Part shown: piece by piece, positions 23,108 to 33,985 of the stretch
How the letters are laid out: each line of letters opens with the position of its first letter
Position numbering within the stretch: the first letter of the stretch is position 1
NCBI RefSeq assembly: GCF_007655135.1
Contig: NC_045127.1
Location: forward strand, 17,393,699 to 17,457,698
Direction of reading: 5' to 3'
Source: Punica granatum
Lineage: Eukaryota; Streptophyta; Magnoliopsida; Myrtales; Lythraceae
DNA: 64,000 bases
Translations under genes and position numbers: made by a program
The notes under the pieces: generated by a model
What the model was told of the DNA's origin: nothing
The model's input: the letters and a program-made list of their open reading frames with translations, nothing else
The model's database searches: none

Positions 23108-24802
23108 GTTGAAAATGTCACAAAACCTCGAAGGTCTGATAGGGTAACTCGTTCTCCAATGAGATACCTTAATCTTCATGAGAACGTACAAGAATTGTTT
23201 GTTCATGAAGATAATGATCATAGGGATGATCCTTCCACTTATGAAGAAGCTATATCAGATATAGATTCTTTTAAATGGCTAGAAGCCATGAAGTCCGAGA
23301 TAGACTCCATGAGTGAGAACCAAGTCTGGGATCTTGTTGACCCTCCTGAAGGTATAGTACCAATAGGGAACAAGTGGGTCTTCAAGAGGAAGATTGGTGC
23401 TGATAGGAAGGTAGAGACCTATAAAGCTAGGCTAGTGGCGAAAGGTTATCGCCAGAGGCAGGGAGTCGACTATGAGGAGACTTTCTTGCCTGTAGCTATG
23501 CTAAAGTCCATCAGGATAATGCTAGCCATTGCAGCGCACTATGATTATGAGGTTTGGCAAATGGATATCAAGACCGCCTTCCTTAATGGACTTATTGAGG
23601 AAGACATATTCATGGACCAACCCAGGGGTTTTGATTCCAAGGATAAGTCCAAGGTGTGCAAACTTAAGCGATCCATTTATGGTCTTAAGCAGGCTTCGAG
23701 GAGCTGGAATCGACATTTTGATGAGGTTGTAAAGTCCTTTGGTTTCATCAAGAATGAAGATGAGCCATGTGTGTATAAGAAGGCTAGTGGGAGCATGATT
23801 GCCTTTCTTGTATTATACGTGGATGACATTCTACTAATAGGTAATGATGTTGGTATGCTCACTTCTGTAAAGGTCTGGTTGTGTAATCTTTTCTCCATGA
23901 AGGATTTGGGAGAAGCCACCTATATTCTGGGTAGTCGGATCTATAGAGATAGACCGAAAAGATTAATAGGTCTTTCCCAAGCCCTGTATCTGGATAAGGT
24001 GTTGAAGAGGTTCAACATGCAAGATTCCAGAAGAGGATTGCTTCTTGTGAGACACGGTATCCATCTCTCTAAAGGGATGTCTCCTAAGACTCCTGAGGAT
24101 AGAGAGAAGATGGCACAAGTGCCTTATACTTCGGCCATAGGTAGCCTAATGTATGTTATACTGTGTACTAGGCCGGATATCGCATATACTGTTAGTGTGA
24201 CTAGCAGGTATCAATCCAACCCAGGACTTGATCATTGGACTGTTGTCAAAAACATCCGTAAGTACTTGAGAAGGACTAAGGATATGGTTCTAATATATGG
24301 AGGAGGTGAGTTAAAACTAGACGGGTTTACAGATTTTGATTTTCAATTAGATGTGGATGATAAAAAGTCTATCTCCGGTTATATATTCACCTGTAATGGA
24401 GGTGTAGTTAGCTATAAGAGTTCTAAGCAAGAGACGACTGCAGATTCCATTACAGATGCTGAATATATTGTTGCATCTGATGCAGCGAAGGAGGTAATTT
24501 GGATTCGGAAGTTTGTGACAGAACTCGGTGTTGATCCCTCCATATCGTCACCAGTAGAGCTGTACTGTGACAATACTGGAGCGATTGCTCAGGCAAAGGA
24601 ACCGAGGTCACATCAGAAGTCCAAACACATTGAGAAGAGATATCATATTATCAGGGAGATTATCGGGAGAGGCGATGTAGCTGTGCAGAAAGTAGCTTCA
24701 GCGGATAATGTCGCTGATCCACTCACGAAGGCCATGATGCAACAGCAGCTAGATAAACATCTTGAGAAGATGGGTCTTAGATACTGTACTGAATGGCTCT
24801 AG
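23108..24802 (+). pseudogene. Copia reverse transcriptase and RNase H
   Basis: This is the best preserved part, open for more than 540 codons. RT motifs are EAMKSEIDSM, VFKRKIGADRKVETYKARLV, MDIKTAFLNG, SIYGLKQASRSWN and the catalytic LYVDDILLIGND (about 23,815-23,850). RNase H follows with the copia patterns GFTDFDF, TDAEYIVASDAAKEVIWI, YCDNTGAIAQA and KHIEKRYHIIRE. The frame ends with TAG at 24800-24802, just before the polypurine tract. It is classed as a pseudogene because its upstream polyprotein is broken, although the RT itself looks catalytically complete. Confidence 0.93.
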
Positions 24803-24803
24803 T

Positions 24804-24816
24804 GCAAGTGGGAGAT
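24804..24816 (+). other. Copia polypurine tract
   Basis: GCAAGTGGGAGAT lies directly before the 3' LTR. It serves as plus-strand primer in element replication. Confidence 0.8.
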
Positions 24817-26708
24817 TATTAGTAATATACCCTAGAGCCTAATTTATGTATTTGGATAATTCCTTTTATGACAATAAAGTTTATTCTATTATTCGTATAT
24901 TGTCTATGTTTATTATAATAAAGTTCTTAAGATATTTTGAATACTTCATTCTTAAGAGTTAAGAATATGAGTGACGAAATAATTCGGTAAGAATATCTTT
25001 AAACTGTTCACGATCGTAGGAGACTTAACTGGACATTATTTCTCTAGATAGATCATCACCTCTGTCTGTTTTCATGATTAGTATACATATACTAATGAAG
25101 ATGGAGTAGTGGGTCTCATGCTATCTGATAACTTTTATCATGACAGATATGTTGATACTTATATGGTAAGTAGTCGAACGTGACGTGCATATGATATTCA
25201 TACGGTAATTTACTAATGTCAATGAATGTTACCCGGATCGTATTAGTGCATATAGTCCTTAGACCTAAGATGGAACACTATCTCAAGTATAGGTGATTAG
25301 GATTTGCTACTGCTAATATATTTGTGCTTAGCATGAGTATTCGGCAGATAGTGGTTATAGTTAGTTATACTTGGAGTTAGGTGTTCGATCAAGATGGAAT
25401 TCATTAACCTAAGTAAACAGGGAAATGGTCCTATGGATATGAGTTTTGTTCTGGATCGAGAAATTCTCGGCCGGGGTAGATAGACTCAAATAGAAATGAG
25501 TTTTTATTCAAGTACTACAGATCTAATAATGAAATTAGAGAGTCCATATAATCGGCTATAGAGTTTGGCATTTACCGTAACTTTGGCTAGATCGGGATCT
25601 TGTAGTGAAGGGATTAAATGCATGGCATATACGATCAGAGGTTCATCAGAATGTTTCAATTATACATTCGTCATCATTTGGATTGTCACGATATGCTGCT
25701 AGGTGTCACTCGTGAACTTTGGGAACCAATGGCATTTTGGGAATTATGCTTTTGGTTATAGAAAGAGTTTCTGGTAGTGTTGAATGAGTTGATACTATAA
25801 TCTCATTGCCATTTGATGATGAACCTAGTTAGTCACACACGATGAGCGTGTTTAAATCGAGAAAAGAATTAATTCTAATTAAGGAAGTTAATTAGGAATT
25901 AATTATCGAACGAGGCTTGCAATGTGGTTGCAAGGGTGCTAGCACATCCTGAAGCCAAGTTCAATATCAAGGATAAATCTAATTAAGGAAATACGATAGT
26001 TTCCTTATTTGGAGAGTTTCTATAAATAGATTGTCTATTACTGGAAACTCGTGTCAAGAACTTGTTTGATCTTTCTTTCTTATAACAAGGGCAAGTCATT
26101 GGATGACTTAAGTGTGAGGACTCATTTGTGATTTATTAATTAATGTGGATCAATTGATAATTACATTTTAGTCCTTAGGGTAAAGATATATATAGCTATA
26201 CTCTTACAGATAACCACACAACACAAACGATCATCAATCAATATTATAGAGAAAGAGAGAAGGTTTCGACTGAGGCAATAACAGCAACTCAGCCGCACAA
26301 ATCCCAAGGCCGATAAGAGTTCTTTTTGGTTCCGGTTCGGCGTTTTGGTGTTGTCCTTGACGTCCTTGAAGAGATCCTTTCATTCCGTGACGATTCCGTT
26401 CGAGATCGGTGACCTAGATCGGAGTGTACGGGTCGAGAGGAGTCTAATCACGGTGGAGACGTGCTCGTGTGGACGAACTAGAGATCGGACACTTGGACGG
26501 TTAGTTTGATCGACTCGAATCAACAAGGTTAGTATAAAAGTCTAAACTTTTCTTGTAGATTCGATATGTGATGTTGTCTATTCGTTTAGAAGGCGATTCT
26601 TATGTCAAGATATGATCTTGAAGTTTTCGATTAAACGAGCACGGGGATAAAAATTTGATTTTTACCTTAATTAACTTTTTCGCTACGCACGTGCTCGGTT
26701 TTCTAACA
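24817..26708 (+). repeat. Copia 3' LTR
   Basis: 1892 bp, aligned to the 5' LTR over its whole length. Its first dinucleotide is TA instead of TG, a point change. It ends GGTTTTCTAACA. Confidence 0.9.
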
Positions 26709-27017
26709 ATTTTTGCATTGAAATGTCCCCGACTCACCAAACCTTGATCTAAAAATATCGAACTTGGTTCTAGGATCCATGAAGATAGTCGTTCTCACCG
26801 AAGAAAATGATACAGAGACGTGATTTCCCCTTTGTCCACCACCTTCGGTTCAAATATTGATAATTCGTGCCTTACTCTTCAGGATCAATTGTGTGTGCTA
26901 AAAAATTCCATATGTTGCCCTCGCCATTTTTTTGTTAGAGTTGTGGAATCCTAGTCGGGAGCCTTGTTGATGTCATATCCTAGAGTCGGTGGACCAAAAT
27001 GGGGTGCTGACAATATT

Positions 27018-27870
27018 CACAAGCAAACACAACTTCAAAAAGAATATAATGGAAGCTCACCTTTTTATATAACATTTTATCCAAATTATACCTCTCCATT
27101 GAAACTTTCTCATTCAAGTCTTGCAGATGAGCTCCTGCAATGTTATCTTGCTTCCTCTTCTTCGCATTGTCCTTGTTCCACTTCATATTCTTCCTACTCC
27201 ACAACCTTTTCCTTTTCTTCTTCCCCCTACAAAATAATCAACATAATGAAATGAAATGTAATATAAAAGAAATTTAATGGAATGGAATATCATATGGATT
27301 ATAAGTTTGGTTTCAAAGAACTAGGTTCATGGGTTTATAGGCCTAAATTCATACGATAAAATAAATCCTTTAATCAATAAATGTATAAGAATTTTCTCAT
27401 ACTTCTTTTCATGAAGTGCAACTTGCTCTTTCAATACATCATTATCCTCTTGCATGTCGACTTGGATTCTATTTGAAACCCCACCAGTTCTGTGCTCAGA
27501 ACCATCTCCGCTTTTGGCAAGTTTCCTCGATAGTGGCATTACGCCCAGGTAGCCCTTGTTTCAATAAGTACATGAAATAAGCAAACCAAATGCATATGCA
27601 TAAATTGAAACTTAAACGTTCATAACCATTCTTCTCTTTTCCCCTTCCATAACTATTCTTCTCTTTTCGTCTTCCAATGTTGCTAATCAACACACATCAT
27701 TGTTATCTGACTAGCAAAATCGTACTTACTAAGGTTATGCATAGATCTCATAATCTTTATGACCTTTTCTACTAGGTTATGAAAAACCTACAACTTGCCA
27801 ACCATAGTTAATTATTCAGCTACTCATTGCATGAGACATGGCGTCTCAATAAGCATTAGGGAAAAACTTA
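27018..27870. other. Intergenic segment with a possible CACTA-transposase trace
   Basis: On the minus strand, 27,327-27,540 reads LAKSGDGSEHRTGGVSNRIQ followed by a coiled EDNDVLKEQVALHEKKYEK. That combination resembles the C-terminal tail of plant Transposase_24/CACTA-associated proteins. The match is short and from memory. The rest shows no coding signal. Confidence 0.35.
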
Positions 27871-28405
27871 CATAGTGTTTGGAAATGAGGTTAAATTTGA
27901 TTTAGTTTGATTTGAGGAGATGAAGACAAAAAAAGTTGAAAAAAATATATGATAAAATTTGAAGAATGAGATAAAAAAAAAGTAATGATTGTATTGTTGA
28001 ATTGAGAAAAACGTATTGAAATTGAGGGAAAATGTTAAATAGTTGAGAGAATTTAGTATTAAAAATTAATTTAGATAATAGATAAGAAAAAGTATGAGAA
28101 AAAAAAAGTAATGATTATATTGTTGAAGACAAAAAAAGTTGGAAAAAAATATATGATAAAATTTGAAGAATGAGATAAAAAAAAGTAATGATTGTATTGT
28201 TGAATTGAGAAAAACGTATTGAAATTGAGGGAAAATGTTAAATAGTTGAGAGAATTTAGTATTAAAAATTAATTTAGATAATAGATAAGAAAAAGTATGA
28301 GAAAAAAATAAAAAAGTAATGATTATGTTGTTGAATTTAGGGAAAAGTAAAGTAAAGTAAACTTAAGTTAAGTAAAATCAAATTTTGTTATCAAACGTAG
28401 CATTA
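27868..28405. mobile_element. PIF/Harbinger-type MITE with an internal 203-bp duplication
   Basis: The ends CATAGTGTTTGG (27871) and ...TCAAACGTAGCA (28402) are imperfect inverted repeats flanked by TTA on both sides (27868-27870, 28403-28405), as for PIF/Harbinger. Inside, the block starting GAAGACAAAAAAAGTTG repeats at 27922 and 28125, 203 bp apart and nearly identical. A relative in inverse orientation lies at 63,484-63,735 and shares ATTTTCTCAACTATTT. Confidence 0.75.
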
Positions 28406-29003
28406 ATTTGATCCATGGGCTTAAGGCAATGTTCAACATCACCGTGTAAGTAGTATCCATTAATAGAAAAAAAGGAATAAAAAAAAAGAAAACAAAAAAC
28501 AAGTTTGAGATGAACTAGATGCTTGGTTGTATATGTTATGTTGGTTTATTGTATTCCTTGAGTGAAAAATGACACCTCTTTTTCAGGAGAGTGAAGATTA
28601 AAGTGAATTTCCTTGTTATATGTTGTTGGTTTCATTGTATTCCTCCAATGCTTTGGTTGCTCATGAGGCTGAGCCATTAGTGGGGCACCCCAAACTAATG
28701 GTACATTTGGCAGCTCCGGAAACTCTGCTTTAGTTGTAGCATGGATGCAATTGGTTGACAATTATAATAATCGTAGTTAGTATAAATTTAACAAACTCCC
28801 TTCTTCATCCTAAAAAAGTCTCTTCATCTTCTTCATACACCCTCAGTTTTTTTTCCGTTCTTCCCAAATCCATCGAACAAGGATAAGCATTCTTCCCAAG
28901 AAGAGTCAGAGAGGAATTTTCTACACCCTCAACAGTAAACGAGCCTAGTTGTCATAACTAGTATCGTGATTCGATTGCCATGTTCGTTTTTGTTAATATA
29001 CAG
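28406..29003. other. Intergenic, no gene recognised
   Basis: AT-rich DNA. A minus-strand frame at 28,546-28,761 (71 codons) matches nothing I know. No splice-bounded exon or RNA gene was seen. Confidence 0.4.
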
Positions 29004-30700
29004 TGCACACTAACAAGGTTTTCAGGATCGCGATTCTACCTAGAATTGATCGAGAGTCGTAGAATCGTGAATTGCAATTTGAATCGTGAATCGTAATATT
29101 CTACCTGTAATTAAAAAAATAGCATATATATATGTAGCATACTTTCCTGAGAAAAAAAAATCAATCATTGTTCATTCAAATAAAGACCACAAACCAACAA
29201 ATCAACAATAAGTCATAAAATGATAAAAACACAAAATATCGTTACAAATTATCGAAATTCTAGGTCCAAAATTCCAAATCATAACTCAAACTCCCGAAAT
29301 AAAAAGTTAGCAACATAAGTCATAACTCATAACATAAAATGAACAAACAGATCAAATCTCATCCAAATCTTCATCATCACCAACATAATCATCATACAAA
29401 ATATCAAACTCATCTTTTTCAGGAAGCTCCAAGTCATCAACCGTGTTATGCTCTTGTGTGCGCATATTCTCTTCATATTCATCTCCAATTTCAGTACAAT
29501 TACATCAGCAATTCCATCAGCACAATTACAACGCAATTTCATCTGCACAATTACAGCGCAATTCCAATTTCTAAGTAAAAAACAATTTTAGTATTGGCCA
29601 CTGGAACCATCAAGGTTACCCATAAACAGAAGTAGAACAATGTTGAAAAATGAAACTAAGTCAACCCAAGAGAAGAAGGTCAATGCTTCCATCATGCATG
29701 AATGAAAACAAGCCCGGAAAGGTCGAGCCTTTTCAATGAAATCAATCAATACAAGTTGTATAAAAAATCACCTGTTATCGATTGATAGTATCAATCAAAA
29801 ATCAATTTGATACAAGTTCATACAACATTTCTTCCGACCAAGAAAGTGCAAGAAACTAGAAGCAAGAATTCACACTGTTTATTTTTTTCGCTTTCTCACT
29901 GTCTAACTTACCAATTTATTTTTTATCACCTCATTGATCTTGTCATGCTTTGTTTAGCATGAATAATGAGGATTTAATTGTGCAAACACAAGCTTAATAA
30001 AAAAAATGACCTTATTTATTGAGAAATAGGAGTTGGGCCACCTTGCCGAGGAGAATCTCGTTGGTGTGAGGAGGCCGTAGACTGTCAGGGGGGTCGAGGA
30101 AGGTGATGTCGCTGGGCGGTAACGGTGGTCAAAGCTTGGCGCTGAGCAATTGCTGGGCAGTGACTGCAGAGGCAGAGGCGTAGCCACGCAGAGTAAGCAA
30201 CTGTGGAAGCAGAAGTTGGACTCGGAACCACGGAGTCACGGTCATGGAGCTTCAAGCCCGTCGGAGACTCGAAACTACGGATTCACTGGCAGAACCAGAA
30301 GAAAACAAGAAGAAATGGCTGCAGAAAGGACAGATCGTCGAAGACTCGGAGAAATCGGAAACGGGGTTAGGTTAGGGCACATAAATGTCGGGGAGAAAGG
30401 GAGTGCTGGAGAAGAAAGGGAAAAGGAAAGGAAAAACAAAAAGAAGTTGTCAGGCTTGGGCTTCGCCCGAATCAAGCCTGGGCTTTGCTCGATTCAGGCC
30501 TGGGCTTTACCCGAGTCTAGGCTACATCTAGAATCGTAGAATCGGCCCGATTTCGAGATTCCGTGATTCAACTCCCGATTCACATGCGATTCTATATTTT
30601 TCGACTCAACCCCTTGACTCGGAATTGTATGCCCCTCCTTGAATCGTAGAATCGTATGATTCTACGATTTGAATCACAATTCTAAAAACCATGCACACTA
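29004..30700. mobile_element. Mutator-like (MULE) non-autonomous element with 9-bp duplication
   Basis: The target repeat TGCACACTA is perfect at 29004-29012 and 30692-30700, so the element is 29013-30691 (1679 bp). Its ends are an imperfect inverted repeat: GGTTTTCAGGATCGCGATTC on the left, and the complement of the right end TGGTTTTTAGAATTGTGATTC. Subterminal GATTCTACG/CGTAGAATC repeats fill both ends. The interior has no MURA transposase. Its GC-rich part (about 30,020-30,520) differs in composition from the AT-rich rest and has a 129-codon plus-strand frame of no known family, possibly captured host DNA. Confidence 0.75.
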
Positions 30701-30934
30701 AGTCAAGATTCAAAGCAATGAAGAAATCTTTACTCCTTGTTTCTTAGATTACTTACCGGAGATGGTACGGGATGTACGGTCTAATATATTGGCTTCTCAG
30801 CTCAAAGGGACAACCGGCTTTAGGATGTTGCTATGTTCTTGCTCGGATAGGGTGTTGCCATCGAATGGTATAGAAGCCAAATTTTGCATGTTTAGTTTCT
30901 TCATTGACATTTGTATGCGGATATGAAGGTTCTC

Positions 30935-31216
30935 TTTTCTATTACTGATGTTTTGATCACCTCTTCAGATGCATTCTCACTTGTCCATGAGGTAGTCAAA
31001 ACTGGTCTACTCGCTCGATTTAAGGAGTTTCTTGAGAAGACCAAGTCACCACAGTTGCAGTGTGAAGCTACAGTAGAACTAGGATATAGTGTTGTTTGCA
31101 GTTCGTTGAAGGATGTCCAACGTTTCATCGATTGTGGGGCTGTTCAAGAATTTGTAAAGCTACTTAACTCTCCGAGTGAAGAAGTTAGAGATATTGTTAG
31201 TGGCATCGAGATATAA
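30935..31216 (+). pseudogene. Importin-alpha armadillo-repeat relic
   Basis: A short frame reads VVKTGLLARFKEFLEKTKSP, then QLQCEATVELGY and IDCGAVQEFVKLLNSPSEEV. This follows two consecutive ARM repeats of plant importin-alpha, the adaptor that carries NLS cargo into the nucleus. The conserved LTNIASGTSE loop is degraded (GYSVVCSSLKD), and the frame breaks right after the second repeat (SGIEI stop). An AG at 30,967-30,968 may be a remnant acceptor. It covers roughly a fifth of the protein and no other exons are nearby, so it is non-functional. Confidence 0.7.
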
Positions 31217-31461
31217 TATTGTTGCTTTTAGCATATTATGATTGCTAATAGAGCGATGTTTATTATTAGGCAATGTGAACCTTGGTGAAAATTGCCAAAT
31301 ACCAAATGTAACATTAACTGCGGGGACATTTATCTTGCATGAAGAAAACATGACAGGTGTTGAGATATTGTCTAATCATTTGACACCCTTTTAAAGAACC
31401 TTCGTTTTATATCACAAGAAAATTATTCAGCGGGGAAAACAAAAAATAAAGCTAGACATAC

Positions 31462-31804
31462 CTGTTTTGCAAGTTTATCCAACTTTCGCTCGCTTTGTTT
31501 TTAGGTTCAACATTTCTTGCTTCTTGCAAAGCTCTTTCTTTCAACTACTCTAATTGTAACTTCTTTTGCAAAGGAGGTGGAACCTTAAGGCTATTAGTGA
31601 CGAACTTAGATTGATCAAGATGAGAAGTAGAGGTATCACGCGATGCAATATCACTAGCCTTTGGAGTAGCAGGCCAGAGATTGTCTTTCCCTCTATTAGG
31701 GATAGATAAAGCAGTTGGAATTGAACTAGAAGTTGGCCCACAGGAAGTTGAAGATAAACTAGCAACACCATTTACCCCATCATCCACAACTCTATCATGA
31801 TTAG
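31462..31804 (-). pseudogene. RRM/CCCH-type RNA-binding protein relic, downstream part
   Basis: The frame DDGVNGVASLSS, GKDNLWPATPKASD and PPPLQKKLQLE matches the region after the RRM in plant RBM26-like CCCH/RRM proteins. A TAG follows. The sequence then has a shifted LDKLAKQ ending at CAG|GTATGT (31462/31461), an intact-looking intron donor. It is therefore a relic of an intron-bearing gene copy and not a processed one. It is separated from its upstream half at 38,615-38,990 by the Athila element. Joining at the shared CTAAT gives ANHDRVVDDGVNG in one frame. Confidence 0.72.
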
Positions 31805-33160
31805 TGCCTCGACTTATACATTTGGTTGAGTTTTATTTTACTTTTCGCTATGTTATTCCTTATTTTAGGTTTTCCATTTCTTTGTTCTGTGTTTTGAATT
31901 TGTAGGTGTTTGTTAGAGTGGATATAAGAGGGAATTATTGGCATATAATTATGGAATTTGTTGCATATACTCAACAAATAAGGATGGAGAATGAAAGGTC
32001 AACCCAATAATTTCTGGAGATTAAATACCATCGAGATAAGAGAAGAAGAAGGAAACAATGCTTTGCAAATTAGGATGATGAGTAATTACTTACTTGGAGA
32101 AGAAGTCCATTTGTCACTTCTCTAAACTGCTACACATACAAAAAAGGAGTCTCTTCTACATACAAAAAGAAAGGGAGGAGAAAATAGCAAGGATAACTAG
32201 GACTAGTTTGTTCCAGCTCTTTGAAGGCCAGATCACAGTTGACAGTGATCAAGATTGAGCTTTCAAGTTTGGTTTGCCATCAACAAAGGAGCAGCATGAG
32301 TTTTTTTTTTTGTTTTTCCTTTCTTTATCTTTTCATTTTAGAACCATGAGTGGATAATTTATTTATTCAGTAGAAGAAGGATTGAAACCATGAATTTATG
32401 ATTAGGAGACTCGAATTTTATGCCTTAATGAAATATAGATTTACTATTCTCTAATATTCATGGTTTATCTATACTTACATATTCATGATTGAAAGTTCAC
32501 TTGTATAAGTGACCAACTATTCCGTTTTGCTTGATTTCTAATGCCAGTTAATGATTCTAAGTTTGAAATTGCTTAGTTGAGTTGGACCTAGTAGCAAATA
32601 GTAGAGATATGGATGGTCAAATTTGTGTCATCTGTTATGGTGAATCATGATCTTGGTTTTATAAAAACATGCTAAGTATGTTTATTGCCTAGGGTTGATG
32701 ATATCTTTCTAATTCATATTGCTGCTATTGAATTAAAAACTAGTGGGCGTTCGGGGTTTGTTTGATGGTTAGAGTTTAACTGCAAGGCTTAATCGCATTA
32801 AACTATTAGTTAAGCAAAGATAGGAAATTGGGCCGCTTGTATAAATTTTACAGTTAACTTCTTAGAGATAGTAAATTGAATTATTATCAATGATTAAACT
32901 CTAGTTCATGGTGGATTTCCGTCTTTCTATTGAATGCTTTTCATTCTTGGCTAAACTTCACAAACTTATTTACTTACCTAGTTTTTCTAGTTGATAATTT
33001 GAATCAATTTCCCTCACTTTATTGCTTTCAGTTCACCGTTAGTTAGAGATTTCGAAATTGGATAGCTAAATACATGGTGCTCATGGGATCGACATCTACA
33101 TATCCAATCTATTAGGCTAATTTAGAGTTCAAATTAGTTTACTACATTCGACAAGCATCA
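31805..33160 (+). repeat. Athila 5' LTR
   Basis: 1356 bp. Its last part (about 32,975-33,160, including CACTTTATTGCTTTCAGTTC) recurs at 38,428-38,609, which fixes the right end at GACAAGCATCA just before the primer site. The left end is fixed by ATTAG followed by TG. Confidence 0.83.
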
Positions 33161-33165
33161 AGTTT

Positions 33166-33183
33166 TGGCACTGTTGTCGGGGA
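33166..33183 (+). other. Athila primer-binding site (tRNA-Asp type)
   Basis: TGGCACTGTTGTCGGGGA resembles the common plant gypsy primer site TGGCGCCGTTGCCGGGGA, with three transitions, all consistent with C-to-T decay. Confidence 0.8.
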
Positions 33184-33295
33184 CTGTTGTTTATTTAGCT
33201 ATTTAAGTTCAAGTTTCTAACTTTTTATTATCTTTTTGTTTGGCGGGTTTTTGCCCAGCACTGTTGATCCGAGACTTCGCTAAATCAGGGATTTC

Positions 33296-33985
33296 ATCGT
33301 CGAACAAAAGAATTCATTAAATCAACCGTTGCTTCAAGATCGGGAGAAAGAGAATTTGAACCAACTAGAACAAGAGCACCAATATCAAGTTTCTATTGAT
33401 AGTGAGAGTGAACCAAAGATGGTAGAAATCATGGTTGGGCAAACAATCAAAGAGCTACCGGCTCCAGGTTTGAATCAACATCTTTGCATTGTTTTTCCTA
33501 ATGTTGTTGGTTCTTTGGAATTACACTCGGGATTCATTCAACTACTTCCAATTTTTCGTGATCTTACAGGTGAAGATCCTATAGACACTTGAAGGAGTTT
33601 CATGTGGTTTGCTCTATTATGAGGTTAGAATGATTGGACGAATATCATATAAGATTGAGAGCTTTTCCTTTGTCCTTAGCAAATGCAGCAAATGATTGGC
33701 TCTACTATTTACCTTCGAGGACCATCACCACTTGGAATGAGTGAAGTAATTTTTGAAGAAGTTTTTCTAAGGCTACCAACATTTGAAAGGACATTCGTGA
33801 CATAAGGCAATACAATGGGGAAACCTTGTATGAGTATTGAGAGTGATTCAAGCTCTCGTATGTTAGTTTCCCTCATCATCAAATAAGCGAGCAACTGCTT
33901 ATACAATATTTCTACAAAAAACTACTACCCACCGAAAGGAGTATCATCGATGCAGCTAGTGGTGGTGCATTAGTGGACAAGACAG
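33296..33985 (+). pseudogene. Athila gag, heavily decayed
   Basis: Only 33,329-33,592 stays open (87 codons, ending LTGEDPIDT). Beyond it the gag pattern continues through stops and frame changes: AFPLSLANAANDWLYYLPS near 33,662-33,720, IRQYNGETLYEY near 33,805, HHQISEQLLIQYFYKKLLPT near 33,875-33,935, then DAASGGALVDKT. These are the typical retrotransposon gag motifs of Athila. The sequence jumps to unrelated DNA after about 33,980. Confidence 0.83.

Larger units (their letters stand above)
18083..26713 (+). mobile_element. Ty1/copia retrotransposon with both LTRs and target duplication
   Basis: The element spans 18088-26708 and is flanked by the perfect 5-bp repeat ATTTT (18083-18087 and 26709-26713). 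The order GAG-pre-integrase, integrase, RT, RNase H defines copia. The primer site is TGGTATCAAAGC, close to the initiator-tRNA-Met complement TGGTATCAGAGC. The LTRs are about 1.85-1.89 kb and look roughly 94 percent alike by eye, so the insertion is old enough to have decayed. Four in-frame stops and the absence of an identifiable gag make it non-autonomous. It interrupts the older solo LTR. Confidence 0.93.
14007..27012 (-). mobile_element. Solo Tat-type LTR (about 4.4 kb) split by a copia insertion
   Basis: On the minus strand it starts TGTCAGCACCCCATTTTGG (27012) and ends CGGGTGCGTACA (14007). No primer site or coding region follows 14007, so this is a solo LTR left by recombination between two LTRs. 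Flanking pentamers are GTATT (14002-14006) and ATATT (27013-27017), a target duplication with one change. The copia element occupies 18,088-26,708. Removing it and its duplicated ATTTT leaves about 4,380 bp. Against the LTR at 8603 it has about 200 extra bases near 15,160-15,370, bounded by GTGACACG repeats. Confidence 0.8.

Noticed and set aside
18083..26713. Copia element as a potentially active copy
   Set aside because: The RT-RNase H frame is intact, but gag and half the protease are missing and integrase has several stops.
29013..30691. A CRISPR-like or satellite array formed by the repeated GATTCTACG words
   Set aside because: The words are subterminal repeats on both ends of one Mutator-like element with a 9-bp target duplication; there is no regular spacing.
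31462..31804. A processed pseudogene (retrocopy) of the RRM gene
   Set aside because: The sequence retains an intron donor (CAG|GTATGT) at the expected exon end, so it is derived from genomic DNA with introns.
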